From contig NZ_JACRUI010000001.1 in assembly GCF_014305095.1 (NCBI RefSeq), forward strand, positions 355,599 to 419,598: 64,000 nt of DNA. The letters are read 5' to 3'. Below are positions 35,373 through 44,338 of the stretch, piece by piece. The stretch is from Flavobacterium kayseriense. Lineage in GTDB: Bacteria > Bacteroidota > Bacteroidia > Flavobacteriales > Flavobacteriaceae. Below the pieces are notes generated by a model, which ran no database searches, had not been told where the DNA came from, and worked only from the letters and a program-made list of their open reading frames with translations. Each line of letters opens with the position of its first letter. The first letter of the stretch is position 1. The position numbers were made by a program, and so were the translations under genes.

Positions 35373-36815
35373 CTAGTTAATTCTGTTAATTTGAGTTAAA
35401 ATATTTTCTAAACTTGGCGTAATCAAGTCTGTTATTGGCTTTGGATACATCCCAAAAAAGAATAATACAGCAATAATACTAACCAAAGCTAAACCTTCCT
35501 TAAAACTTACGTCTGCAAAAACTCTTTCGTTGGTTTTTCCTAACATAACATGCTGATACATCTTAAGCATATAGTAAGCTCCCAAAATAATCGTTGTTCC
35601 ACCTAAGACAGCGTACCAAACATTAATTAAAGACAAACTATATAAAACTGTAAATTCTCCGACAAAGTTAAAAGTAGTTGGCAATGCAACTGACGCTAAT
35701 ACTAAGATTAAAAATAATGAGGCGAACTTTGGAGCTTGTGTTCGTATACCTCCCATTTCATCAATAGCTCTAGTCTCATATCGTCTGTATATGATGTCTG
35801 CAATAAAAAATAATCCCACTACAACAAAACCGTGTGCGATCATTTGCAAAACAGCACCACGCAAACCATCAAGTGTTAACGTATAAGCACCCGCTGCAAT
35901 CAAACCAACGTGAGCAAGTGACGAATAGGCTAATAATTTCTTCAAATCCTTTTGTCTTAAAGCTACAATCGAACCGTAAATCACTCCAGCAATACCCAAT
36001 CCTAAAAGTATAGGCAAATAGGGTTTCGCTGCTAGTGGAGCAATTGGCAGCTGCCAACGGATCACACTGTACAATCCCATTTTTAACATAATCCCTGATA
36101 AAAGCATCGTCCCAACAGCTGGTGCTTTTTGGTACACTTTGGCTTGCCAAGTATGAAAAGGAATTAATGGAATTTTAATAGCATACGCTAAAAAGAAAGC
36201 CCAGAAAATCCAAAACTGTTCCGTTCTAGTTAAGTCTATTTCGTATAAATCGGAAATCAAGAAAGATCCTGCTTTCTGATATAAGTAAACAAAAGCAATT
36301 AACATAAATAATGAACCTGCTAATGTGTAAATAAAGAATTTAATTACAGCATTTTTACGCTCCTCTGCATCACCATTACCCCAAATCAAAGCGATAAAAT
36401 AGATAGGAATTAGAGCTAACTCCCAAAAGATGTAATACAATAACCCATCAGTAGCTAAAAAAGTTCCAGCCATAGCGAATGCCATAAACAAGATCAGTGC
36501 ATAAAACGCTTTTGCATTTTTGTATACATTCTCAAACGAAGTAAAAATTATTACCGCAGTCAATGCTGTTGTTAATAATAACATGGCTAGTGACAATCCA
36601 TCTGCAGTAAGCGCTATTGAAACTTGTGGTTTATTGATCCACTGATTAAATACGCTAATGTTTTCACCAGCGTTAAAATTGTTTAATAATACAATGGTAG
36701 TTGCTAATGCACCAAGGCCAAAAAATAATGCTACTTTTGAAGCGAGTTTATCACCAGCAAAATAAGTTGCAAATGCGCCAACTAAAAGTATAATTAATAT
36801 TAGAGATACGTTCAT
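35373..36815 (-). CDS. nuoM: NADH-quinone oxidoreductase subunit M
   Basis: A 480-residue polytopic antiporter-like subunit of the complex I membrane arm. Key features are WELALIPIYFI (with the conserved Glu of the channel), IPLIPFHTWQAKVYQKAP and KDLKKLLAYSSLAHVG. It lies 9 bp downstream of nuoL and 12 bp upstream of nuoN in the order seen in most bacteria. Confidence 0.97.
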   Translation of the reverse strand: MNVSLILIILLVGAFATYFAGDKLASKVALFFGLGALATTIVLLNNFNAGENISVFNQWINKPQVSIALTADGLSLAMLLLTTALTAVIIFTSFENVYKNAKAFYALILFMAFAMAGTFLATDGLLYYIFWELALIPIYFIALIWGNGDAEERKNAVIKFFIYTLAGSLFMLIAFVYLYQKAGSFLISDLYEIDLTRTEQFWIFWAFFLAYAIKIPLIPFHTWQAKVYQKAPAVGTMLLSGIMLKMGLYSVIRWQLPIAPLAAKPYLPILLGLGIAGVIYGSIVALRQKDLKKLLAYSSLAHVGLIAAGAYTLTLDGLRGAVLQMIAHGFVVVGLFFIADIIYRRYETRAIDEMGGIRTQAPKFASLFLILVLASVALPTTFNFVGEFTVLYSLSLINVWYAVLGGTTIILGAYYMLKMYQHVMLGKTNERVFADVSFKEGLALVSIIAVLFFFGMYPKPITDLITPSLENILTQINRIN

Positions 36816-36824
36816 AGTATAAAA

Positions 36825-38708
36825 TTATTGAGCGATAAATAAATAGGTTAAAATGGCACAAAGTCCTAAAACAAATACAAAAAGATAAAAACCGATACTT
36901 CCTGTTTGTATTTTTTTTCCTTGATAACCTATTTCGTTGGTTACTTTTCCAAATCCAAAAACTATAGATGATAATGCCGTTTCGACATAATCTCTAAAGA
37001 ACAATGATATGTTATTGGTTGTTTTAACGAAAATAGCATCGTACACTTCGTCAACATAATATTTGTTGTAAAGTACCTTTGCAAAACCATCAATTTCAGC
37101 ATCAGCTGTTGGAACTTGATTCTGTTTAATGTATTTATTAAAGGCAATACCTATACCTACTAAACCACCTATAACAGCTATTGCCATAAGCATGTATTCT
37201 TGTGTTCCAAAATGATGTTCCTCTGTAGCTACTACTGAAAACAATGGCGCTAAATAACCACTTAACCAACTGTTCGTTGGAAAACTAATCAAACCACCAA
37301 TCGCCGCTAATATTGCTAAAACAATTAAAGGAAATGTAATAAGTGCAGGACTTTCATGTAAGTGACTTTTTTGTTCTGCTGTACCACGAAACTCATTAAA
37401 GAACGTTAGGTATAACAAACGGAACATATAAAAAGCAGTCATTAAAGAAGCTAAAGATGCGATAACCCATAAAACGATGTTATGCTCAAAAGCGACCATC
37501 AAAATTTCATCTTTGGAGAAAAATCCAGAAAATGGAGGTATTCCAGAAATAGCAAGTGATGATATTAAAAAGGTAATAAAGGTAATACCCATTACTTTTT
37601 TCAAACCACCCATGTTACGCATATCTTGCTCTCCATGCAAGGCATGAATTACAGACCCTGATCCTAAGAACAAACAAGCTTTAAAGAACGCGTGTGTAAT
37701 TACATGAAATACAGCAACCTCATAAGCTCCCAATCCTAATGCTAAGAACATTAATCCTAATTGAGATACTGTCGAATAAGCCAATACTTTTTTTATATCT
37801 GTTTGTACTAGCGCTATAGTCGCAGCTACTAATGAAGTAACAGCACCCACTATGGCAATAATGTTTTGAACATCTGGCGCTAGGTCGAAAATAAAATTCA
37901 ATCTAGTAATCATAAAGATACCCGCAGTTACCATTGTCGCAGCATGTATTAACGCTGATACAGGTGTTGGTCCAGCCATCGCATCAGGCAGCCAAGTGTA
38001 CAAAGGAATTTGTGCTGATTTACCACAAGCTCCAATAAACAAACAAAAAGCAGCTAATGATAACAAACCTAAGTCTAAATCAGCAGTACCAGCTATAGCG
38101 GTTTTTAAAGTAGCATAGTCTAAAGTAGAGAACATCGAGCCCAGAATGAAGATACCTATTAGCAATCCTAAATCTCCAATTCTGTTCATGATAAAAGCCT
38201 TCTTAGCTGCATCATTAAAATCTTGATTTTTATGCCAAAAACCAATTAGTAAGTAAGAACATAGTCCTACACCTTCCCAACCAATGAATAATACTAACAA
38301 GTTACTACCTATTACTAGTGTTATCATAAAAAAGATAAACAAGTTTAAGTAAGCAAAAAACTTATGCATGTTCTCATCATCATGCATATAACTAATAGAG
38401 TATAAATGAATCAAAGAACCAATTCCTGTTACAAATAGCAACCAAAGAATAGAAAGCTGGTCCAAAAGAAAACCAAAATCGACTTTGAAACCATTAATTT
38501 GTATCCAATCAAACAACTGAATTTGAATTGGTGTCTTGGCAACATTTATTTGTCCAAAAAAATAAAGAGTAACAGCAAACGAAACAGCAACCATTAAAGT
38601 TCCTAGAACTCCAGAAGCTGTTTTTCCCATACTTTTTCCGAAGAAAATATTAAATAAAAATCCTAAAAAAGGAGCCAATAATAAGAGTAAAGCTAAATTT
38701 GTATTCAT
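36825..38708 (-). CDS. nuoL: NADH-quinone oxidoreductase subunit L
   Basis: A 627-residue membrane subunit, the distal proton-pumping antiporter homologue of complex I. Conserved stretches include GWEGVGLCSYLLIGFW, QIPLYTWLPDAMAGPTPVSALIHAATMVTAG and KKVLAYSTVSQLGLM. Length and the C-terminal lateral-helix extension (about 560-627) fit the family. It lies 6 bp after nuoK. Confidence 0.97.
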   Translation of the reverse strand: MNTNLALLLLLAPFLGFLFNIFFGKSMGKTASGVLGTLMVAVSFAVTLYFFGQINVAKTPIQIQLFDWIQINGFKVDFGFLLDQLSILWLLFVTGIGSLIHLYSISYMHDDENMHKFFAYLNLFIFFMITLVIGSNLLVLFIGWEGVGLCSYLLIGFWHKNQDFNDAAKKAFIMNRIGDLGLLIGIFILGSMFSTLDYATLKTAIAGTADLDLGLLSLAAFCLFIGACGKSAQIPLYTWLPDAMAGPTPVSALIHAATMVTAGIFMITRLNFIFDLAPDVQNIIAIVGAVTSLVAATIALVQTDIKKVLAYSTVSQLGLMFLALGLGAYEVAVFHVITHAFFKACLFLGSGSVIHALHGEQDMRNMGGLKKVMGITFITFLISSLAISGIPPFSGFFSKDEILMVAFEHNIVLWVIASLASLMTAFYMFRLLYLTFFNEFRGTAEQKSHLHESPALITFPLIVLAILAAIGGLISFPTNSWLSGYLAPLFSVVATEEHHFGTQEYMLMAIAVIGGLVGIGIAFNKYIKQNQVPTADAEIDGFAKVLYNKYYVDEVYDAIFVKTTNNISLFFRDYVETALSSIVFGFGKVTNEIGYQGKKIQTGSIGFYLFVFVLGLCAILTYLFIAQ

Positions 38709-38714
38709 TATAGT

Positions 38715-39035
38715 TTATCCTTTTAAGTTTTTTAATTTATTAATGTCAATAGACCCTAAATTTCTAAAGATCGAAACTAGTATAGCCAATCCAACAGCTA
38801 CTTCAGCAGCCGCAACAGCCATAGAGAAAAATACAAAAATTTGTCCCTGGGCATCCTGATGATAGGTTGAAAAAGCAACAAACAATAAGTTAACTGCGTT
38901 CAACATAATTTCGATTGACATAAATACGATGATAGCATTCCTGCGGTACAGCACTCCAAAAACTCCAATACAAAAAAGTATTACAGAAAGGAAGATATAG
39001 TTCTCAATGCCTATTTCATTTAAAATATTATTCAT
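38715..39035 (-). CDS. nuoK: NADH-quinone oxidoreductase subunit K
   Basis: A 106-residue subunit with three transmembrane helices, homologous to MrpC/ND4L. Acidic residues within the helices are present (Glu near residue 37 in [15 protein letters not shown] and Glu near 78 in [13 protein letters not shown]), as needed for proton transfer. One base after nuoJ. Confidence 0.96.
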   Translation of the reverse strand: MNNILNEIGIENYIFLSVILFCIGVFGVLYRRNAIIVFMSIEIMLNAVNLLFVAFSTYHQDAQGQIFVFFSMAVAAAEVAVGLAILVSIFRNLGSIDINKLKNLKG

Positions 39036-39036
39036 T

Positions 39037-39549
39037 TTATTTCTCTAGTTTTTCTTTTTTAGACATAAGTACAACTCCTATCATTGCAACCAAAAGCAAA
39101 ATCGATGCAAACTCAAACGGAACCATGAATTCGTTCAACAACACGTTTCCTAAAACTTTTATAGATTGATAATCCTCACCGGTTCCAATATATTCACCTT
39201 CAATAGGTTTAGAATTAATAAAGATAAAGATCAGAACTACTGATATCAAACAAAAAGAAACAACAGCACCTAAACGAGTAATCCTCGGCTTGTGTACCTC
39301 GTTCTCCTTATTCAAATTCATTAACATGATCGTGAACAAAAACAAAATCATTATCGCTCCAGAGTAAACAATAATATGTACAATGGCCAAAAATTGAGAA
39401 TTCAATAATAAGTAGTGACCCGCAATAGAGAAGAAACAAATCACAAGGTACAATGCACTGTGAATAGGATTTCTGCTAAAAATTGTCAAAAATGCAGTTG
39501 CCAATGTAATAGCTGATAAAAAACAAAAAATTATAAGTATCGTAGACAT
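39037..39549 (-). CDS. nuoJ: NADH-quinone oxidoreductase subunit J
   Basis: A 170-residue subunit with about five transmembrane helices. It contains the ND6-type motif [24 protein letters not shown] around residues 55-80. Its start overlaps the nuoI stop by one base. It belongs to the proximal membrane arm, near the quinone site. Confidence 0.95.
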   Translation of the reverse strand: MSTILIIFCFLSAITLATAFLTIFSRNPIHSALYLVICFFSIAGHYLLLNSQFLAIVHIIVYSGAIMILFLFTIMLMNLNKENEVHKPRITRLGAVVSFCLISVVLIFIFINSKPIEGEYIGTGEDYQSIKVLGNVLLNEFMVPFEFASILLLVAMIGVVLMSKKEKLEK

Positions 39550-40094
39550 TAGTTAGCGTTTTTAAGTTGAGCATTTTTCATTGCGATATCTAAAGGCATC
39601 ACTAATCTATCCTTTCCAAAAATAAAATCTTCTCTTTCATAACTTGAAGGAACTAATACTTTTGAAGTAGTCAAATAAATAGCGTCCTTAGGACAAGCTT
39701 CTTCGCATAATCCACAAAAAATACAGCGCAACATATTGATCTCATATATCGAAGCATATTTTTCCTCTCTATATAAATGTTTCTCATCTGCTTTTCTCTC
39801 TTCCGCTTTCATGGTGATTGCTTCAGCTGGACAAGATAAAGCACAAAGCCCACAAGCAGTACAGTTTTCTCTACCTTCTTCATCACGTTTCAACATGTGT
39901 TGTCCACGATAAACTGGGCTCATCACACGTACTTGCTCCGGATACTGAATAGTAACTTTCCTAGTAAATAAATGCTTGATGGTAATAATCAAACCTTTTA
40001 CAATCGCAACAATGTATAAACGCTCTAAAAAGGTCATCTCTTTATTAGAGACTTGCTTTTTTCTTCCCGATAAGGATATGGTTTCTAATGACAT
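39549..40094 (-). CDS. nuoI: NADH-quinone oxidoreductase subunit I (2x[4Fe-4S])
   Basis: A 181-residue ferredoxin-like subunit carrying clusters N6a and N6b. Two CxxCxxCxxxCP motifs are visible: CTACGLCALSCP (about 78-89) and CIFCGLCEEACP (about 124-135). It passes electrons toward NuoB. The 135-bp gap to the upstream nuoH contains a REP-like element, an unusual insertion within this otherwise tight operon. Confidence 0.97.
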   Translation of the reverse strand: MSLETISLSGRKKQVSNKEMTFLERLYIVAIVKGLIITIKHLFTRKVTIQYPEQVRVMSPVYRGQHMLKRDEEGRENCTACGLCALSCPAEAITMKAEERKADEKHLYREEKYASIYEINMLRCIFCGLCEEACPKDAIYLTTSKVLVPSSYEREDFIFGKDRLVMPLDIAMKNAQLKNAN

Positions 40095-40111
40095 CTTAAT
40101 ATTTTTTATTT

Positions 40112-40190
40112 GAAGCTAATCCTGCTATCCGCTTTATCTTTTATCCTGAAAAAAATCAGGCTAAAAGGATGCCGCTGCTATCAGGGCTAG
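40112..40190 (+). repeat. Dispersed REP-like element, copy C, inside the nuo operon
   Basis: Begins GAAGCTAATCCTGCTATCCG and ends CTATCAGGGCTAG. The inner stem is CCTGA / TCAGG. It lies in the nuoH-nuoI gap in the orientation opposite to transcription, so the operon mRNA carries its complement. Confidence 0.75.
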
Positions 40191-40229
40191 TGTCTTCTAA
40201 ATCAATTTAACTATTTCTACTTCTCGATT

Positions 40230-41282
40230 TTAAAATCCTAAATAAGCAAAAATCTCTGCTCTTAAAATAACAATACCTGTGATTATGATATTTAGTATAG
40301 ACAATGGAATCAAAACTCTCCATCCTAAATGCATCAACTGATCGTATCTGAATCTCGGAATAGTCCACCTTACCCACATATAGAAAAAGATGAAAAAACA
40401 TAATTTGGCAAACAAAGCGGCGATACCTATAACGTTAGCAATATTTACTCCCCAGTTTTCTACAGCCCATGCCATTCCAGGATAATTGTAGGCTCCAAAG
40501 AAAAGAACCGCTAAAATAGTAGACGAAATAAACATATTAGCATATTCTGCAAATAGGTAGAATCCCATTTTCATCGAAGAATATTCCGTATGATATCCCC
40601 CAATTAATTCACTTTCGCACTCCGCTAAGTCAAATGGTGTTCTATTTGTTTCTGCAAACGCACAAATTAAAAAGATAAAAAAAGAAAGCGGTTGGTAAAA
40701 AACATTCCAATGCATTCCGGGTTGTTGCGCAGCAATTTCTCTTAAACTCAGTGTTCCAGTCATCATCAACAGAGCAATAATAGATAATCCCATTGCAACT
40801 TCATAGGAGACCATTTGAGACGCAGCACGCACAGCACCCATTAATGAGAATTTATTATTAGATGCCCATCCACCAATCATGATTCCGTAAATGCCAATTG
40901 ATAGAATAGCAAAAATGTACAATAAAGCATTATCAATATCTGATACTTGTAAAATAATGTCCTTGCCAAATAAATGAAATTTATCTCCCCAAGGAATCAC
41001 CGCACTAGTCATCAATGCCGTACTCATGGCAATTGCTGGTCCAGTATAAAACAAAAATTTATTTGGCGTATTTGGTTCAAATTCTTCTTTAGAAAACAAT
41101 TTTAAACCATCAGCAAGTGGCTGTAAAATTCCACCTTTACCGGCTCTATTGGGTCCAATACGATCTTGAAGCCATGCCGCAATTTTCCTTTCAGCAAGCG
41201 TAGAATACATAGCCATAAGCATCGTAACCGCAAAAACGACTAAAATGATTATACTCTTTTCTATTATAATTGTACTATCCAT
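40230..41282 (-). CDS. nuoH: NADH-quinone oxidoreductase subunit H
   Basis: A 350-residue membrane subunit at the quinone cavity. Diagnostic segments are AERKIAAWLQDRIGPNRAGKGGILQPLADGLKL, FAETNRTPFDLAECESELIGGYHTEYSSM and RWTIPRFRYDQLMHLGW. It has around eight membrane helices. Three bases after the nuoG stop. Confidence 0.98.
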   Translation of the reverse strand: MDSTIIIEKSIIILVVFAVTMLMAMYSTLAERKIAAWLQDRIGPNRAGKGGILQPLADGLKLFSKEEFEPNTPNKFLFYTGPAIAMSTALMTSAVIPWGDKFHLFGKDIILQVSDIDNALLYIFAILSIGIYGIMIGGWASNNKFSLMGAVRAASQMVSYEVAMGLSIIALLMMTGTLSLREIAAQQPGMHWNVFYQPLSFFIFLICAFAETNRTPFDLAECESELIGGYHTEYSSMKMGFYLFAEYANMFISSTILAVLFFGAYNYPGMAWAVENWGVNIANVIGIAALFAKLCFFIFFYMWVRWTIPRFRYDQLMHLGWRVLIPLSILNIIITGIVILRAEIFAYLGF

Positions 41283-41285
41283 TGA

Positions 41286-42335
41286 TTAAATATTACCTTG
41301 TTTAAAATTTTCCTCTTGTTCCTTACTTAAAGGGAACGCAGGCATACTAATTTTTTTTCGGTCTTGTTCTCTACCTTTCAAAATTCCTTCTTCGGTAGCT
41401 ATGTGAACAGTATCTAATTCTCTAGTATAATTATTTTGATTGATAACAGAGTCTTTATCAAATTTTCTTGGTCCTTCAATAACCCAGTCAGTAACTTCTT
41501 TGTGGTCAAAACGACAAGAATTACAAATAAATTCTTCTACTTCATGATACACGTCTTTTCTTCCTGTTACACGCTGAATCTCATTTCCAAACATCCATAC
41601 CGTTGTTTTTCCACAACATCCTGGTGTTGTACATTCTCTGTGGGCATTAAATGGCTTGTTAAACCAAACTCTTGATTTAAAACGGAATGTTTTATCAGTC
41701 AAAGCCCCTACAGGACATACATCGATCATATTTCCTGAAAACTCATTATCAATTGCTTTAGAAATACAAGTCGAAATGTTAGAGTGATCACCACGATCTA
41801 ACACACCGTGAACTCTATTATCAGTCAATTGATCAGCTACTTGCACACAACGCTGACATAATATACAACGGTTCATGTGTAGTTGAATATTAGGACCAAT
41901 ATCCTCTGGTTCAAATGTTCTTTTCTCTTCTATAAAACGGGTTTTAGATTTCCCGTGTTCAAAGCTTAAATCTTGTAAATCACATTCTCCAGCTTGGTCA
42001 CAAATAGGACAATCTAAAGGGTGGTTAATCAATAAAAACTCTGTTACTGATTGTCTAGCTTCTCTTACTCTATCAGAATCCTTACTATTCACTTCCATTC
42101 CATCCATGCATCCTGTCACACATGAAGCCATTAATTTTGGCATTGGTCTAGGATCTGCTTCACTACCTTTTGCAACTTCAACTAAACAACAACGGCATTT
42201 ACCACCGCTCCCTTTTAGTTTAGAATAATAGCACATTGCTGGCGGAACTGATTCACCACCAATCATACGCGCCGCTTGTAGAATCGTTGTTCCTGGCTTT
42301 ACCTCAATTGCTTGACCGTCTATTGTTACTTTCAT
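41286..42335 (-). CDS. nuoG: NADH-quinone oxidoreductase subunit G, short form
   Basis: A 349-residue iron-sulfur subunit. The N-terminal [2Fe-2S] domain has CYYSKLKGSGGKCRCC (about 35-50); the HxxxCxxCxxxxxC cluster is HPLDCPICDQAGEC, followed by NRCILCQRC for a [4Fe-4S] cluster; a further Cys set (CTTPGCC, CNSC) lies near 235-275. The long molybdopterin-oxidoreductase-like C-terminal region of E. coli NuoG (over 900 residues) is absent. The clean ending with a stop 3 bp before nuoH argues against recent truncation; short NuoG is known in Bacteroidetes. It mediates electron transfer from NuoEF. Confidence 0.93.
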   Translation of the reverse strand: MKVTIDGQAIEVKPGTTILQAARMIGGESVPPAMCYYSKLKGSGGKCRCCLVEVAKGSEADPRPMPKLMASCVTGCMDGMEVNSKDSDRVREARQSVTEFLLINHPLDCPICDQAGECDLQDLSFEHGKSKTRFIEEKRTFEPEDIGPNIQLHMNRCILCQRCVQVADQLTDNRVHGVLDRGDHSNISTCISKAIDNEFSGNMIDVCPVGALTDKTFRFKSRVWFNKPFNAHRECTTPGCCGKTTVWMFGNEIQRVTGRKDVYHEVEEFICNSCRFDHKEVTDWVIEGPRKFDKDSVINQNNYTRELDTVHIATEEGILKGREQDRKKISMPAFPLSKEQEENFKQGNI

Positions 42336-42410
42336 TTTAATTGTTGTTTGAATGCTTCAGGTTTAAAGTCTAATATTTTTAGAACCTCAAACTTTAAACC
42401 TTAAACATTT

Positions 42411-43778
42411 TTAAACTATTTCTTTTTTTACTAGATGCTTTACATTTTCAAAAGGCTCAGCAACAAAGTGATCTCTATTTTTTATTCTCTCAGGAAAACG
42501 AACGTGGTATTCAAATTCTTCTCTAAAGTGACGTATCGCTGCTGCTACTGGCCATGAAGCCGCGTCTCCTAACGGACAAATCGTGTTTCCTTCGATTTTT
42601 GATTGGATACTCCAAAGCAAATCAATATCTTCTTCACGACCAAAACCAGTTTCGATTCTGTGCAATACTTTCTCTAACCATCCTGTCCCCTCGCGACATG
42701 GTGTACATTGTCCGCAAGACTCATGGTGGTAAAAACGAGAGAAATTCCAAGTGTTTCTAACAATACAAGCTGTATCATCATATACAATAAATCCTCCCGA
42801 ACCTAACATCGATCCGGTAGCAAAACCACCATCACTTAAAGATTCATATGTCATTAAACGATCTTCTCCATTAGCCGTTTTAAAAATTAAATCAGCTGGT
42901 AAAATGGGTACTGAAGATCCTCCTGGCACTAAAGCCTTTAAAGGTCTAGAAGTACTCATTCCTCCTAAATATTCATCAGAATTAATGAATTCGTCTACAC
43001 TTAATCCAAGTTCAATTTCGTAAACACCTGGATTTTTTATGTTTCCAGAAGCTGAAATTAACTTTGTACCTGTAGATCGACCAATTCCGATTTTTGCATA
43101 ATCATCACCTGAATTATTTACAATCCATGGCACCGATGCGATAGTTTCAACATTATTCACCACTGTTGGGTTAGACCACAATCCTGAAACTGCAGGAAAT
43201 GGTGGTTTGATACGAGGGTTCCCTCTTTTACCCTCCAAAGATTCGATCAAAGCAGTTTCCTCTCCACAAATGTAAGCACCCGCCCCAATGTGAACGTAAA
43301 GCTCTAGATCGAAACCAGAACCTAATATATTTTTCCCTAAGAAACCTGCTGCTTTTGCTTCAGCAATTGCTCTCTCTAATATTTTGTAAACCCACATATA
43401 TTCTCCACGAATGTAGATATAGGAAAGGTTTGCACCCAAGGCAAAACTAGAAGTAATCATTCCTTCGATCAATAAGTGAGGAATAAACTCCATCAAATAC
43501 CTATCCTTAAAAGTTCCTGGCTCAGATTCATCTGCATTGCAAACTAAATGACGTGGTTTTCCTGATTTTTTATCAATAAAACTCCATTTCATTCCAGCAG
43601 GGAAACCAGCACCACCACGACCGCGAAGTCCTGATTTTTTTACTTCCTCCACCACTTCATCAGGAGACATTGCTTTCAAAGCTTTCTCTACAGATGCATA
43701 ACCACCATTTTTGCGGTATACTTCGTAGGTTTTAATCCCTGGCACATTAATTTTATCTAATAATATTTTTTTTGACAT
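42411..43778 (-). CDS. nuoF: NADH-quinone oxidoreductase subunit F (NADH/FMN-binding)
   Basis: A 455-residue flavoprotein that oxidises NADH and passes electrons through FMN to cluster N3. The NADH site GLRGRGGAGFPAGMKW is at about 50-65 and the FMN site region CNADESEPGTFKDR at about 80-93. The N3 [4Fe-4S] motif SCGQCTPCREG lies near 355, with the fourth Cys in NTICPLGDA. It is one base after nuoE. Its presence with nuoE and nuoG shows a full NADH-oxidising complex I, not the short ferredoxin-dependent form. Confidence 0.98.
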   Translation of the reverse strand: MSKKILLDKINVPGIKTYEVYRKNGGYASVEKALKAMSPDEVVEEVKKSGLRGRGGAGFPAGMKWSFIDKKSGKPRHLVCNADESEPGTFKDRYLMEFIPHLLIEGMITSSFALGANLSYIYIRGEYMWVYKILERAIAEAKAAGFLGKNILGSGFDLELYVHIGAGAYICGEETALIESLEGKRGNPRIKPPFPAVSGLWSNPTVVNNVETIASVPWIVNNSGDDYAKIGIGRSTGTKLISASGNIKNPGVYEIELGLSVDEFINSDEYLGGMSTSRPLKALVPGGSSVPILPADLIFKTANGEDRLMTYESLSDGGFATGSMLGSGGFIVYDDTACIVRNTWNFSRFYHHESCGQCTPCREGTGWLEKVLHRIETGFGREEDIDLLWSIQSKIEGNTICPLGDAASWPVAAAIRHFREEFEYHVRFPERIKNRDHFVAEPFENVKHLVKKEIV

Positions 43779-43779
43779 C

Positions 43780-44310
43780 TTATTTATCGTGTAATATTAT
43801 TTTATTATCTCTACAATCAGTGATTAATTGATCAATTTTATCTTTAGTAAGGTGCTCTTTATAAAAATCACCCAACTGCATCATAGGAGCATAACCACAA
43901 GCACCTAAACACTCCACACCTCTAACTTCAAAAAGTCCGTCAGCTGTAGTTTCACCTACCTTAACACCTAATTTATCACAAGTATAATCCATTAAATCTT
44001 CGACTCCGTTTAAGCAACAAGGCGAAGTTTGGCAAAACTCAAACATGAATTTACCAACCGGTTTTAAATTATACATCGTATAAAATGTAGCTACTTCGTA
44101 AACTTCAATAGGTAATATGTGTAGAATTTCAGCCACTTTATCCATCAGTTCAACACTCAACCAATTGTCATGTGCATCTTGAACTTCGTGTAATACGGGT
44201 AGCAAAGCTGATTTTCTTTTATCTTCAGGATAATGACTAATCAATTCATTGATGCGATTCATCAATGTTTCGCTCATATTTATTTCTTGTTTGTGCTGTG
44301 TTCTTTCCAT
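43780..44310 (-). CDS. nuoE: NADH-quinone oxidoreductase subunit E
   Basis: A 176-residue thioredoxin-like [2Fe-2S] subunit (cluster N1a). Ligands appear as CQTSPC (about 91-96) and CLGACG (about 132-137). A second Met at position 12 (MSETLMNRI) is an alternative start. Works with NuoF in the NADH module; 28 bp after nuoD. Confidence 0.96.
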   Translation of the reverse strand: MERTQHKQEINMSETLMNRINELISHYPEDKRKSALLPVLHEVQDAHDNWLSVELMDKVAEILHILPIEVYEVATFYTMYNLKPVGKFMFEFCQTSPCCLNGVEDLMDYTCDKLGVKVGETTADGLFEVRGVECLGACGYAPMMQLGDFYKEHLTKDKIDQLITDCRDNKIILHDK

Positions 44311-44338
44311 TTTCTTTTAAATCTAAAATCTAAAATTT

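Noticed and set aside
41286..42335. NuoG as a frameshifted or broken gene
   Set aside because: The frame ends cleanly 3 bp before nuoH, all iron-sulfur motifs are intact and no remnant of the missing domain is found in other frames.
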